Below are positions 20,704-30,799 of a DNA stretch of 64,000 nucleotides, in pieces. Source of the DNA: Clostridium sp. (lineage in GTDB: Bacteria > Bacillota > Clostridia > Clostridiales > Clostridiaceae); contig NZ_JARHZJ010000026.1 in assembly GCF_029258205.1 (NCBI RefSeq), positions 62,001-126,000 of the forward strand. The letters are read 5' to 3'. Each line of letters starts with the position of its first letter. The stretch's first letter is position 1. A model generated the notes under the pieces. That model saw only the letters and a program-made list of their open reading frames with translations, was not told where the DNA came from and did not search any database. Both the position numbers and the translations under genes were made by a program.

Positions 20704-20996
20704 ATGGATTTATATGAAAAAGCAGCCTTGAGAGAATTTAAAGAAGAAACAGGATATTTAGCTAATAAGATAACATATTTAGGAAAAATAGCACCATCAC
20801 CAAGATTTTGCGATGAAGTGGTGCATATATATAAAAGCTCATGAATTTAAAAAAGGTAATACAAACTTTGATTAAGATGAGTTTTTGAATTTAAAAGAAT
20901 ATTATTTAGAGGAAATTAAAAATATGATTATAGCAGGTAAAATAACTGACGCAAAAACTATAGCATGTTTATTTTTCTATGAAAATATTAAATGAT
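20704..20996 (+). pseudogene. Degenerate Nudix (ADP-ribose pyrophosphatase-like) pseudogene
   Basis: MDLYEKAALREFKEETGYLANKITYLGKIAPSPRFCDEVVHIYKSS*, then a frame change IKAHEFKKGNTNFD*DEFLNLKEYYLEEIKNMIIAGKITDAKTIACLFFYENIK*; Nudix-box remnant REFKEETG, frameshift, in-frame stop, missing N-terminus. Confidence 0.85.
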
Positions 20997-21000
20997 AATA

Positions 21001-21045
21001 AATAAGAACTAGAGGTGTAACATTGCTTTAGTTCTTATTTTTTTG
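21001..21045 (+). terminator. Intrinsic terminator
   Basis: AAGAACTA...TTAGTTCTTATTTTTTT. Confidence 0.75.
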
Positions 21046-21127
21046 TAAATTTAAAAAAGTATGTATCTTTTTATTATGTTAATCATATCTTTTAATAAAT
21101 AGCTTTAATGGAGGGGAAGAAGAATTT

Positions 21128-21748
21128 ATGAGGATTTTTTTTAGTAGACTTATGGAGTCATTAAAGGAAAATAAAATCACTTTTTTATGGGTACTTTTAT
21201 TCTTTTTAGTTGGAATAGTTTTAGGATCTTATACAGTTTACTATATGAGTGATTTTAATAGAGTTGAAATTACTACTTATTTTAACAACTTTTTGGAATT
21301 TTTAGGTGGGAATTCTGTATCTTACACAAGTATTCTTGTAGATAGTATAAAAAGTGTTCTTCCAATGGTTGTAATAATAGTTTTATTAGGTTACACATCC
21401 GTAGGAACTCCAATAATTCTTATGATGGATTTAGTTAAAGGTTATGTTATTGGATTTACATTTTCTTTAATAGTTAGTATGTTAGGGAGCAAGGGTATTA
21501 TGTTAGTTTTATCAGGATTAATGCTTCAAAATTTAATTTTTATTCCAATAATAATGTTAATCAGTGTTTTGGCTATAAGACATTCAGTTACAAAGTTGAA
21601 AATGGGAGTATCCAGAGATAGAGTAAAACTTGATATTAGTAGATCATATTTAAACTTTCAAGGGATGTTAAGCTTAATTATAATATCAGGAATACTAATT
21701 GAAACATATATATCACCTAATTTAATAAGATTAGTAATTAGTAGGTGA
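21128..21748 (+). CDS. spoIIM: Stage II sporulation protein M
   Basis: Five-TM protein, FFLVGIVLGSYTVYYM; adjacent to xerD. Confidence 0.92.
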   Translation: MRIFFSRLMESLKENKITFLWVLLFFLVGIVLGSYTVYYMSDFNRVEITTYFNNFLEFLGGNSVSYTSILVDSIKSVLPMVVIIVLLGYTSVGTPIILMMDLVKGYVIGFTFSLIVSMLGSKGIMLVLSGLMLQNLIFIPIIMLISVLAIRHSVTKLKMGVSRDRVKLDISRSYLNFQGMLSLIIISGILIETYISPNLIRLVISR

Positions 21749-21797
21749 TTTCTGTAATATAAATAATTATGTAATAACATTTTGGTTAGGAGTTAAT

Positions 21798-22670
21798 ATG
21801 AAAGATTTAGTAAGCAAATACGAAGTATATCTAGAATCAATAGGAAAGAGAAAGAATACCGTAAGTGCATACATTACAGATGTCTCTATGTATTTAGATT
21901 TTGTAGAGGAAAAAGGATTTAAGGTAAATGAGGACGCATATCCTTTAATATCTTATGTACAACATCTAAAAGAGAGCCACAAGTCTCCATCATCAATTCA
22001 AAGAACAATAATATCTTTAAGAAATTTTTATAATTTCTTAGTGGCTGAAGAATTTTTAAATAAGGTTCCAAATTTAACTATGAAAAAAGAAAGAGTTGAA
22101 AAGAAAAAACCTTTAGTTTTAACTGTTGAAGAGATAAATAAAATAATGAATTCTACTAATGTTTTAACTGAAAAGGGAATACGTGATAAAGCCTTATTAG
22201 AACTTATGTATGCCACTGGAATGAAAGTTTCAGAGCTAATATCTTTAAAAATTGAAGATATTAATTTGGATTCATCTTTTGTAAATTGTAGAGATAATAG
22301 AGGGTATGAGAGACTTATACCAATAGGAAAAGCAGCCAAGGAATCTCTTAAAAGATATATTGTGGTAAGAGAAGATAATTCTAAAGGATCAGATAAGCTT
22401 TTCTTAAATATGAGTGGAGAACCTATAACTAGGCAAGGAGTTTGGAGAATTGTTAAGGAGTATGCTGTTATTGCAAATATTGGAAAAGATATAAATTTAA
22501 ATACATTTAGACATTCTTTTGCAGTGCATTTATTACAAAACGGAGCAAATGCTAAGGTGGTACAAGAACTATTAGGAAATCAAGTTATGACTTATATAGA
22601 TATGTACTATGATATTATAAACAATGAAAAAATTAATAATATATACAGAAAAGCTCATCCAAGAGCATAA
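21798..22670 (+). CDS. xerD: Tyrosine recombinase XerD-like
   Basis: Phage-integrase fold, LMYATGMKVSELISL, HSFAVHLLQNGANAKVVQELLGN. Confidence 0.9.
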   Translation: MKDLVSKYEVYLESIGKRKNTVSAYITDVSMYLDFVEEKGFKVNEDAYPLISYVQHLKESHKSPSSIQRTIISLRNFYNFLVAEEFLNKVPNLTMKKERVEKKKPLVLTVEEINKIMNSTNVLTEKGIRDKALLELMYATGMKVSELISLKIEDINLDSSFVNCRDNRGYERLIPIGKAAKESLKRYIVVREDNSKGSDKLFLNMSGEPITRQGVWRIVKEYAVIANIGKDINLNTFRHSFAVHLLQNGANAKVVQELLGNQVMTYIDMYYDIINNEKINNIYRKAHPRA

Positions 22671-22675
22671 TATAT

Positions 22676-22712
22676 ATAAGAAAAGGCTTTCATAAAAGTC
22701 TTTTCTTTTTAT
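22676..22712 (+). terminator. Intrinsic terminator after xerD
   Basis: AAGAAAAGGCTTTcataAAAGTCTTTTCTTTTT. Confidence 0.75.
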
Positions 22713-22916
22713 AATTTTTACCCTAAAAATATTATAGTTTATTAAAAAATACATAAAAATAATTTGAATTTTATAATTAATAAAAGAAAAATTGATTAAT
22801 GTTGAAAAAAATATAATGTTCTATAATTTGAAAGTACTTGTAAATAGGGAGTCTCTCTGATAAAATAAGTTTATGAAAAGGTTATCACAATTTAGGAGTG
22901 TGGAGGAAAGAAACTT

Positions 22917-24218
22917 ATGAGAATGTATGATTTAATATTAAAAAAGAGAAATGGTGGGGAATTAAGCACTGAGGAAATAAACTTTTTTGTTGACAAATAT
23001 ACAAATGGTGAAATACCAGATTATCAAGTAGCAGCCTTATTAATGGCTATATATTTCCAAAAAATGAATAAGAGAGAAACCTCAGATTTAACCATGGCTA
23101 TGGTTAATTCAGGAGATATATTAGATTTAAGTGAAATACACGGGGTAAAAGTAGATAAGCATTCAACAGGTGGAGTTGGTGATACTACTACTTTAGTTTT
23201 AGGACCTATGGTTGCAGCTTTAGGAATTCCTGTTGCTAAAATGTCAGGAAGAGGTCTTGGACATACTGGTGGAACAATAGATAAATTAGAAAGTTTTGAT
23301 GGATTCTCAGTAGAAATGACTAAGGATCAATTTATAAATAATGTTAACAATATAAAATTAGCAGTTGGTGGACAAACAGGAGATTTAGCTCCAGCTGATA
23401 AAAAACTTTATGCTTTAAGAGATGTTACAGGAACTGTTGATAATGTATCATTAATAGCTTCAAGTATTATGAGTAAAAAAATTGCAGCAGGTGCTGATGC
23501 TATAGTATTAGATGTTAAAGTTGGAGACGGAGCATTTATGAAAACTCCAGAAGCAGCTAGAGAACTTGCAACTGAAATGGTTGGAATAGGTAAACATGTT
23601 GGAAGAAATACTGTTGCCATAATTTCAGATATGGATCAACCTTTAGGATTTGCTATAGGTAATGCTTTAGAAGTTAAAGAAGCCATAGAAACTTTAAGAG
23701 GAAATGGTCCTAAGGATCTTTTAGAGCTTTGCTTAACACTTGGAAGCAATATGGTTGTTTTAGCAGGTGCTGCTAAAGATACTGATGAAGCAAGAAAAAT
23801 GTTAATGGAAACAATAACTTCAGGAAAAGCAATTGAAAAATTAAAAGAATTTGTAAAAGCTCAAGGTGGAGATGCATCAGTTATTGATGATATATCAAAT
23901 TTCCATAATGCTAAATATATAATTCCAGTTAAAGCTACTAAATCAGGAGTTGTAAGTAAAATTCATGCTGAAAATCTAGGATTAGTTGCTATGGAACTTG
24001 GAGCAGGAAGAGCTACTAAAGAAAGTATTATAGATTTATCTGTTGGTATTGTTCTTGAAAAGAAAAGAGGGGACAAAGTTAATGAAGGAGATATCATAGC
24101 ATATATTCATGCTAATGATGAAGAAAAAGGTAATAAAGCAGTAGATGGAATATTAGCTAATTATGAAATCTCAGATTCAGTAAAAGATATACCATTAATT
24201 TATGATATAGTTAAATAG
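22917..24218 (+). CDS. Pyrimidine-nucleoside phosphorylase
   Basis: [46 protein letters not shown]. Confidence 0.95.
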   Translation: MRMYDLILKKRNGGELSTEEINFFVDKYTNGEIPDYQVAALLMAIYFQKMNKRETSDLTMAMVNSGDILDLSEIHGVKVDKHSTGGVGDTTTLVLGPMVAALGIPVAKMSGRGLGHTGGTIDKLESFDGFSVEMTKDQFINNVNNIKLAVGGQTGDLAPADKKLYALRDVTGTVDNVSLIASSIMSKKIAAGADAIVLDVKVGDGAFMKTPEAARELATEMVGIGKHVGRNTVAIISDMDQPLGFAIGNALEVKEAIETLRGNGPKDLLELCLTLGSNMVVLAGAAKDTDEARKMLMETITSGKAIEKLKEFVKAQGGDASVIDDISNFHNAKYIIPVKATKSGVVSKIHAENLGLVAMELGAGRATKESIIDLSVGIVLEKKRGDKVNEGDIIAYIHANDEEKGNKAVDGILANYEISDSVKDIPLIYDIVK

Positions 24219-24245
24219 TTTAAAAACAAAAAGTTTTAGAGATGG

Positions 24246-24333
24246 TTGGATTCTTGTCAGGTATATTTAATATTTATAGTTATGCATCGTAATCTGTGAA
24301 TAACTATATCTAACAAGAAATCCAACCACTTTA
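24246..24333. repeat. Nested inverted-repeat structure
   Basis: Outer arms ggttggattcttgt/acaagaaatccaacc (1-nt bulge) and inner arms tatagttat/ataactata. Confidence 0.75.
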
Positions 24334-24374
24334 AATAAATAGATTTTAGTTAATCATTATATATTATCTCGTTA

Positions 24375-24420
24375 AAGTTATCTTATACAAACTAAAGTAT
24401 AGGATAACTTTTTCTTTTTT
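24375..24420 (+). terminator. Intrinsic terminator
   Basis: AAGTTATCtTATACaaactaaaGTATAgGATAACTTTTTC. Confidence 0.85.
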
Positions 24421-24473
24421 TGCTTATAATTTATTTCTTTTGGGAGAAAATAAGCAAGAAAGGAGGAGATATT

Positions 24474-25682
24474 ATGAAAAGATACATAAGAAAAATAGCA
24501 ACATTTGCAATGTTTTTATCTTTATTTAGCATTGTTTCTTCTGTTCCTGTAAAAGCTGAAGAAGTAATAGATGTAGAAGCAAGATCAGCTCTTCTTATGG
24601 AAGCTAGTACAGGAAAAATTATTTATGAAAAAAATGCTAATGAAAAATTTGCACCTGCATCAGTAACTAAAATTATGACAATGCTACTTGCCATGGAAAA
24701 AATAGATAGAGGAGAGATGAAACTTTCAGATCAAATCACAGTAAGCGAAACTGCTAAGAAAATGGGTGGTAGTACTATGCTACTAGATATTGGAGAAGTA
24801 AGAACTGTTGAGGAGATTATAAAAGGTATAGGAATAGCTTCAGGTAATGATGCTGCTGTAGCTATGGCGGAATATTTAGGTGGAAGTGAAAGTGGTTTTG
24901 TTGAAATGATGAATAAAAGAGCTCAAGAGCTTGGAATGAAAAATACAACATTCAAAAACTGCACAGGTCTTCCTATAGAAGGACATCTATCTACTGCATA
25001 TGATATTTCTATTATGTCTAGGGAATTATTAAAACATCCTACTATATTAAAATATACTGGAACTTATATGGAAACTATATCAGAAGGAAGAAAATCTCCT
25101 ATTGAACTTGTTAACCATAATAAATTAGTTAGATTCTTTAAGGGATGTGATGGTCTTAAAACTGGATTCACTAATGACGCTAAATATTGTATATCAGCTA
25201 CAGCTACTAGGGATGGAGTTAGAATGCTTTCAGTAATAATGGGAGCTCCAACATTTAAAATAAGAAATAGAGATGCTAGTATGCTTATGAATTATGGATT
25301 TTCTAAGTTTGAAAGCAAGCAAGTAGCTACAAAAGATGGTGATGTAGAACAAATTCCTATGAGTCAAATAGAGGATAAGTTTATTATCGGAAAAGCTAAA
25401 GATGATTTAACTTTAGTCTGTCCAAAGGGTATGGGTGACAGAATAGAGAAAAAAGTTGTTTTAGATGAAAGTAAGAAAAAAATTAAAGAATTTGATACTG
25501 TTGGATATTGTGAATATTATCTAGATGGTGAACTTTTAGGTAAAGTTGAATTATATTCAGATAGAGATATGAGAAAAGGTGGAATTATTGATAGTGTTAA
25601 ATTCAAGGTTAAGAATTTCTTTAATGGTGAAGAGGAAGATAAAGTAGAAGAGAAAACAGAAGAAAAGAGTAGTGAAAAATAG
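24474..25682 (+). CDS. dacF: D-alanyl-D-alanine carboxypeptidase (DacF-like PBP)
   Basis: SxxK = SVTK, SGNDAA, KTGFT; signal peptide. Confidence 0.9.
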   Translation: MKRYIRKIATFAMFLSLFSIVSSVPVKAEEVIDVEARSALLMEASTGKIIYEKNANEKFAPASVTKIMTMLLAMEKIDRGEMKLSDQITVSETAKKMGGSTMLLDIGEVRTVEEIIKGIGIASGNDAAVAMAEYLGGSESGFVEMMNKRAQELGMKNTTFKNCTGLPIEGHLSTAYDISIMSRELLKHPTILKYTGTYMETISEGRKSPIELVNHNKLVRFFKGCDGLKTGFTNDAKYCISATATRDGVRMLSVIMGAPTFKIRNRDASMLMNYGFSKFESKQVATKDGDVEQIPMSQIEDKFIIGKAKDDLTLVCPKGMGDRIEKKVVLDESKKKIKEFDTVGYCEYYLDGELLGKVELYSDRDMRKGGIIDSVKFKVKNFFNGEEEDKVEEKTEEKSSEK

Positions 25683-25745
25683 AATATTATTTAGACATTT
25701 TATTGTATTGATTAGAAATTAAAAATAAATACCTATAAGTTAAAA

Positions 25746-25791
25746 GAAGAACAACTAGCATATAGTCTCCTTATGCTAGTTGTTTTTATAT
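25746..25791 (+). terminator. Intrinsic terminator after dacF
   Basis: AACAACTAGCATAtagtctccTTATGCTAGTTGTTTTT. Confidence 0.88.
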
Positions 25792-25980
25792 ATAATTAAA
25801 GGATTTTATATTTATCTTTATATCTATTAACTAAGAAATTTTTTTTAGAATAATTCTTGATATTTTTAATTTTTATAAAATCAAATTCTTTTATGTATTG
25901 ATTTTAGTGTTAATTGCTTTTTTATATGATAGTTGTTATGATATTATGTGAAGTTTTGAATAGTAGGAGAAAAATAAACT

Positions 25981-26727
25981 ATGGAAATGCCAATTATCAA
26001 ACTAAAAAACTTTGATGGACCTTTTGATTTGCTTTTGCATTTAATCAAAAAAAATGAAATGAGTATTACTGAGATAAAGATTCATGAAATCACAAAACAG
26101 TATTTAGAATATATAGCCTTAATGAAGGAACTTGATTTAGAAATAACTTCAGAGTTTATAGTTATGGCAGCTACTTTAATAGAAATAAAATCGAAATCAT
26201 TACTTCCTAAAGTTAAAGTTGAAGATGAGACTTGTGAGGAAGATCTTCAGAAAATATTAATGGAAAAACTTCAAGAGTATAAAAAGTTTAAGAAAATAAG
26301 TGATTATTTAAGAGAAAGAGAACTTTCTACTGGAGAAGTATTTACCAAAAAAGCTGAAATTATTCAGGTTGAAGTGGACAACAAACTTGATGAGGATTAT
26401 TTTAAAAATATAACTATGCTTGATCTTTATCAGCTTTATAATAATCTTATGAGAATTTATGGTGAAAAACAAAACGTAAATATTATGGAGAAAAAGATAA
26501 GCGTAGATAAATATAAAATTACTGATAAAATAAAATTCTTAAGGTGTAAGCTTAATGAAAAGAGCGTTATTAGATTTTCAGAATTTATACCACAGTGTGA
26601 ATGTAAGTTGGAGGTAGTTGTTACTTTTATGGCAATGCTTGAACTTATAAAAAGCAGCGAAGTTAAAGTTGTCCAATATGAAAACTTTGGTGAGATTATG
26701 ATGGAAAAGGTGATAGTAAATGAGTGA
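25981..26727 (+). CDS. scpA: Segregation and condensation protein A
   Basis: KLKNFDGPFDLLLHLIKKNEMSITEIKI. Confidence 0.96.
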   Translation: MEMPIIKLKNFDGPFDLLLHLIKKNEMSITEIKIHEITKQYLEYIALMKELDLEITSEFIVMAATLIEIKSKSLLPKVKVEDETCEEDLQKILMEKLQEYKKFKKISDYLRERELSTGEVFTKKAEIIQVEVDNKLDEDYFKNITMLDLYQLYNNLMRIYGEKQNVNIMEKKISVDKYKITDKIKFLRCKLNEKSVIRFSEFIPQCECKLEVVVTFMAMLELIKSSEVKVVQYENFGEIMMEKVIVNE

Positions 26728-27307
26728 TATAAATCAAATAGAATTTAGTGAAATATCTAAAAAAGACGAACTTAAGTCTATTATAGAATCCCTTTTATTT
26801 GTTAGTGGTGAACCTCTTGATTTAAAAGATATATGTAGAATAGTAGAAGAAGATTTTAAATATGTAGAAGATTTAATGAGAGAATTAATGAATATATATA
26901 ATGGAGACAGTTCAAGAGGGATAAAAATTATTAGTTTAAATGGAACTTATCAGTTAGTTACTAAAACAAAAAATAGTGAATATGTTCAAAAACTTTTAAA
27001 AAAGAATGTTAGACAATCATTATCTCAGGCTTCTTTAGAAAGTTTAGCAATAATATGTTATAAGCAACCTATTACTAGAGTTGAGATAGATGAGATAAGA
27101 GGAGTAAAAAGCGAAAGTGCTATACAAAGACTTGTTGAAAAAAATTTAGTGGAGGAAACTGGTAGATTAGAAGTTCCAGGAAGACCGATACTTTATGGAA
27201 CTACAGATGAATTTTTAAGACATTTTGCACTAAATGATTTAGGGGAACTTCCATCTATAGAATTATTTGAAACTGATGAGGAAATTGAAGACACTGTTGA
27301 AGAATAG
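26720..27307 (+). CDS. scpB: Segregation and condensation protein B
   Basis: SLLFVSGEPLDLKDI...YKQPITRVEIDEIRGVKSE. Confidence 0.96.
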   Translation: MSDINQIEFSEISKKDELKSIIESLLFVSGEPLDLKDICRIVEEDFKYVEDLMRELMNIYNGDSSRGIKIISLNGTYQLVTKTKNSEYVQKLLKKNVRQSLSQASLESLAIICYKQPITRVEIDEIRGVKSESAIQRLVEKNLVEETGRLEVPGRPILYGTTDEFLRHFALNDLGELPSIELFETDEEIEDTVEE

Positions 27308-27374
27308 ATAATAATTAGTAAGGGTAAATGAAAAGGGAGGGAATATAAATTATTCTCTACCTTTTATTATTTAA

Positions 27375-27575
27375 ATAGCGAATTAACTCACTAAATTATG
27401 AAGTTTCTAGCTCTTACTCCCTGCGAAGTAAGAATATTATTTTTTAGGTTTTAGGTTATTTTATTATGGAGTTTGATTGGTTAATTTTATTGCATTAGAG
27501 GGTATTTATAATGTTTAACTCTTCAATAAAATCAGGAATAATTAAGAAACTATTTGAATGAGTTAATAACGCTAT
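27375..27575. mobile_element. Possible degenerate MITE-like element
   Basis: Imperfect about 30-nt terminal inverted repeats: atagcg-aattaactcactaaattatgaagtttct versus reverse complement of the right end atagcgttattaactcattcaaata-gtttctt. Confidence 0.45.
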
Positions 27576-27584
27576 AGCAGGCTT

Positions 27585-28004
27585 TTAATCACAATAATTA
27601 GAATCTTCTTTTCTATCCTTACATTTTTTGTTTCCCATATCCTTAAATATTTCAATTATTTGAGGAATATTGTCTACTATTCTGTCATAAGTGTTATTCT
27701 GATTTACAGGTAATAGTCTTACTGAATCACCTTTAAGAACCAAGAAAGCAACTGGTTTTACACTAACACCTGCACCAGAGCCTCCACCAAAGGCGAATCT
27801 ATCTTCTATTTTTTCTGATTCTTTATTTGGAAGTTCTGAGCCTCCAGAAGCAAATCCAAAGGAAACTTTTGATATTGGAATTATATAGCTTCCATCTTTA
27901 GTTTGTATTGCATCTCCAACTACAGTATTAACATCTATCATGTCTCGGATATTTTCCATTGTTGTGCCCATTAGATTTTCTATTGGGTGATTTGAGTTTA
28001 TCAT
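27585..28004 (-). CDS. ytfJ: GerW/YtfJ family sporulation protein
   Basis: HPIENLMGTTMENIRDMIDVNTVVGDAIQTKDGSYIIPISKVSFGFASGGSE. Confidence 0.93.
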   Translation of the reverse strand: MINSNHPIENLMGTTMENIRDMIDVNTVVGDAIQTKDGSYIIPISKVSFGFASGGSELPNKESEKIEDRFAFGGGSGAGVSVKPVAFLVLKGDSVRLLPVNQNNTYDRIVDNIPQIIEIFKDMGNKKCKDRKEDSNYCD

Positions 28005-28047
28005 AGTACAAACCTCCTAAGTTTTTTTACTCTATTAAAAATAATAT

Positions 28048-28620
28048 CTATAATTTCTTGAAATTTAATAAGTATAGAAATCCTATATATATAATTTGAG
28101 CAAAATTTATGGTTATTATACCTTCAATTTCAAATAATAAGTAATTTTCGTTGTTAAATTTAGGTCTTATGCTTCCAGAAAATTCTTTTAATTTAAAAAA
28201 GTAATTTAAACATAAATATGATAGAGATAAAACTTGATGAGTAAATCCATATAATAAGGCAGTTAAAGCTGCATCTTCAGTTGAATAATTTAAGTTTAAT
28301 ACAACTTTTAAATAGGGTTTAAATTTACTTTTGTTTAGCAATTTTATTAATTTCATAATGGTAAGTTTAGATGGAGGTTTTAAAAAGGTTCTTTTCTTTT
28401 TAGAAGATTTATTTATTTTAGTTTCAGTATTTATTTCTTTTGAAATTTCTTCTTTTTCTTTATGTGCTTCTAATATTTTATTTAAAGATAATATTTCGAA
28501 TTTATAGAAATTAATCTTTAAATCTTTCTCTGAAATTAGTAATTTAAATTTTAAGTTGATTGGAAAAAACAATAAAACTAAAAGTATTAATAATAGAAAT
28601 ATAAAAAAAAACTTCAGCAC
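28048..28620 (-). CDS. DUF2953 domain membrane protein
   Basis: N-terminal TM, charged middle, position next to ytfJ typical of Firmicutes. Confidence 0.75.
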   Translation of the reverse strand: MLKFFFIFLLLILLVLLFFPINLKFKLLISEKDLKINFYKFEILSLNKILEAHKEKEEISKEINTETKINKSSKKKRTFLKPPSKLTIMKLIKLLNKSKFKPYLKVVLNLNYSTEDAALTALLYGFTHQVLSLSYLCLNYFFKLKEFSGSIRPKFNNENYLLFEIEGIITINFAQIIYIGFLYLLNFKKL

Positions 28621-28766
28621 ATTATAAACCTCCTTACCATTTATACATTATTGACAATAATAGCTTTAATTATCCAAAAATATACTAGGTTATTAAATTT
28701 ATAACTTGGAAAGCTAATAAAAGAAGGTTTCATAAGAAAAAAGCTTAGTTTAAGGAGAGATATTTT

Positions 28767-29642
28767 ATGAAAAAGAAGATTTCAATTCTTATGTTTTTTT
28801 TAATAACAATATCTATATGCTCTAATGTTATTGTTCTTGGAAAGGAAAGTTATATTCCAGATGAAACTTCAATAGAGACTATGGATATAAAAGATGGAGA
28901 TGGAAAGCAGTGTAAGGATATTACTCCAGATGCACATTTTGCTATTGCATATGATGCTAAAAATAAAAAAATTTTATATGAAAAGAATGCCTTTAGAAAT
29001 GTACCTATGGCAAGTACTACGAAAATATTAACAGCTTTAGTTGCCATAAATTATTCTGACTTGGATGAGGAAGTTATAATATCTAAGACTGCAGCAAGTA
29101 TTAGAGGATCTAAAGTTGGATTTAGAGCTGGAGAAAAAGTTACAATGAGAGAACTTCTTTTTGGGCTTATGTATAAATCAGGAAATGATGCTGCCATAGC
29201 AATTGCGGAACATATTGGTGGTAGCATAGAGGATTTTTCTATACTTATGAATGATTTTGCTAGAATGTTAGGGCTTAAAGATTCAAACTTTCAATCTCCT
29301 CATGGATTAGATAGCCAAATGCATTTTTCATCTGCTTATGATTTAGCAGTTTTAATGTCGAAAGCTATGGAAGAACCTTTCTTTAGAGAGATATCAGGGA
29401 CTAAAGAAGTAGGAGCTGAAAAATATAATTTTACTAGAAGCTATAACAACATAAATAAAATGCTTTGGAAATTACCTAATGCAAATGGTGGAAAAACAGG
29501 TTATACTGGTCAAGCAGGAAAATGCTTAGTAAGTTCTGTAGATCATAATGGGAGAAACATAATTATAGTAGTTTTAAATTGTCCAACTAGATGGGAAGCT
29601 ACTGAAAGAGTTTATGAATATGTAAAAGAGAATTATTCTTAA
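28767..29642 (+). CDS. D-alanyl-D-alanine carboxypeptidase
   Basis: ASTTKILTAL, SGNDAAIAIAEHIGG, GGKTGYTGQAGKCLV. Confidence 0.9.
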   Translation: MKKKISILMFFLITISICSNVIVLGKESYIPDETSIETMDIKDGDGKQCKDITPDAHFAIAYDAKNKKILYEKNAFRNVPMASTTKILTALVAINYSDLDEEVIISKTAASIRGSKVGFRAGEKVTMRELLFGLMYKSGNDAAIAIAEHIGGSIEDFSILMNDFARMLGLKDSNFQSPHGLDSQMHFSSAYDLAVLMSKAMEEPFFREISGTKEVGAEKYNFTRSYNNINKMLWKLPNANGGKTGYTGQAGKCLVSSVDHNGRNIIIVVLNCPTRWEATERVYEYVKENYS

Positions 29643-29644
29643 AA

Positions 29645-29690
29645 TAAAAGGTGTTATATTAATGTTTTGATATAACACCTTTTATTTTTT
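29645..29690 (+). terminator. Intrinsic terminator
   Basis: AAAAGGTGTTATATtaatgttttgATATAACACCTTTTATTTTTT. Confidence 0.88.
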
Positions 29691-29787
29691 AAAAAATTTT
29701 ATAAAAAATATATAAAATAAGAATTTTGTAACATTTTTAATCTCTTACGGATATTTTAATAGTAAGAATTCAAATGGGAGGGTTTTT

Positions 29788-30768
29788 ATGGATTATGAAG
29801 TAATTGATTGTATAGATGCTGGTACGGAATTTTGTCCTTGTCACTTAGCAGAGGAAGGAGAGTGCATACTTTGTTCTCAACTTCACGGAAAGTGTTTTTG
29901 TGATTGTGTAAACTGGAAGGGCGTTTGCATATATGAAGAATTTGCAAGTAATGGTTTTAAAGCTAAGGAAGGAAGAAAAACTTTTACATGTGATATAATA
30001 GATGTCTTAGAAGTTGAAGAAGGATTGTTATTTATTGAGTTTAAGGCACCACATAAACTTTGTATTGATTTACTTGGACCAGGTAAATTTATTTTTATAA
30101 GAACTAAAGATAATCCATTTTTTGATGTACCTATATCTATTTTAGAATCTGATGCAGATAAAAATGTAATAAAAGTACTTATTGAGGTTAGAGGAATAAA
30201 AACTAAGAGGCTCTTAAATACTGAGGTTAAAGGAGAGATAACAATAAGAGGGCCTTATTTCAATGGAGTTTTTGGAATAAAAAATATAGATTCTACTAAG
30301 AATGGAGAGGTTCTTGTACTTTGTAGAGGAATTGGTTTAGCTCCTGCTATACCAGTTGTTAAAAAGTTAGTCAAGGAAGGAAATAAGGTTAAAATTCTTT
30401 TAGATAAGGCACCTTTTAAAGAAAGTTATATAGAAAAATATTTAGAGGAATACGATATTGAATATATTCCTATGAATTTAATTAATAAAGGTGAAATATC
30501 AAATGAAGCAAAGGAAGCTATTAAAAATGGACAATGGGATTTAATTCATTGTGCTGGAGCGGATATATTAACTTATAAACTTATAGAATATTTAAATGAT
30601 TTAAAAGATGAATCTACAAAAGTATCTTGTTGCAATAATGCTAAAATGTGCTGCGGAGAAGGGGTATGTGGAAGCTGTACAGCTAGATTTGCTGGTCACA
30701 AGGTAAAAAGACTTTGTAAGGTACAAAGTGATCCTAGAAAGATATTTCAAGATAGAAGATTCATTTAA
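29788..30768 (+). CDS. Ferredoxin-NADP reductase-like electron-transfer flavoprotein (DHODH PyrK/sulfide dehydrogenase type) with Cys-rich N-terminus
   Basis: C-terminal CCNNAKMCCGEGVCGSCTAR 2Fe-2S motif; N-terminal CPCHLAEEGECILCSQLHGKCFCDC. Confidence 0.8.
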   Translation: MDYEVIDCIDAGTEFCPCHLAEEGECILCSQLHGKCFCDCVNWKGVCIYEEFASNGFKAKEGRKTFTCDIIDVLEVEEGLLFIEFKAPHKLCIDLLGPGKFIFIRTKDNPFFDVPISILESDADKNVIKVLIEVRGIKTKRLLNTEVKGEITIRGPYFNGVFGIKNIDSTKNGEVLVLCRGIGLAPAIPVVKKLVKEGNKVKILLDKAPFKESYIEKYLEEYDIEYIPMNLINKGEISNEAKEAIKNGQWDLIHCAGADILTYKLIEYLNDLKDESTKVSCCNNAKMCCGEGVCGSCTARFAGHKVKRLCKVQSDPRKIFQDRRFI

Positions 30769-30799
30769 TAAAGATTAATTTATAGAAGGGAGAGTTTTT

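Noticed and set aside
21798-22670. XerD-like recombinase as a mobile-element integrase
   Set aside because: Chromosomal-type Xer protein in a conserved spoIIM-xerD-phosphorylase context; no attachment sites or cargo nearby.
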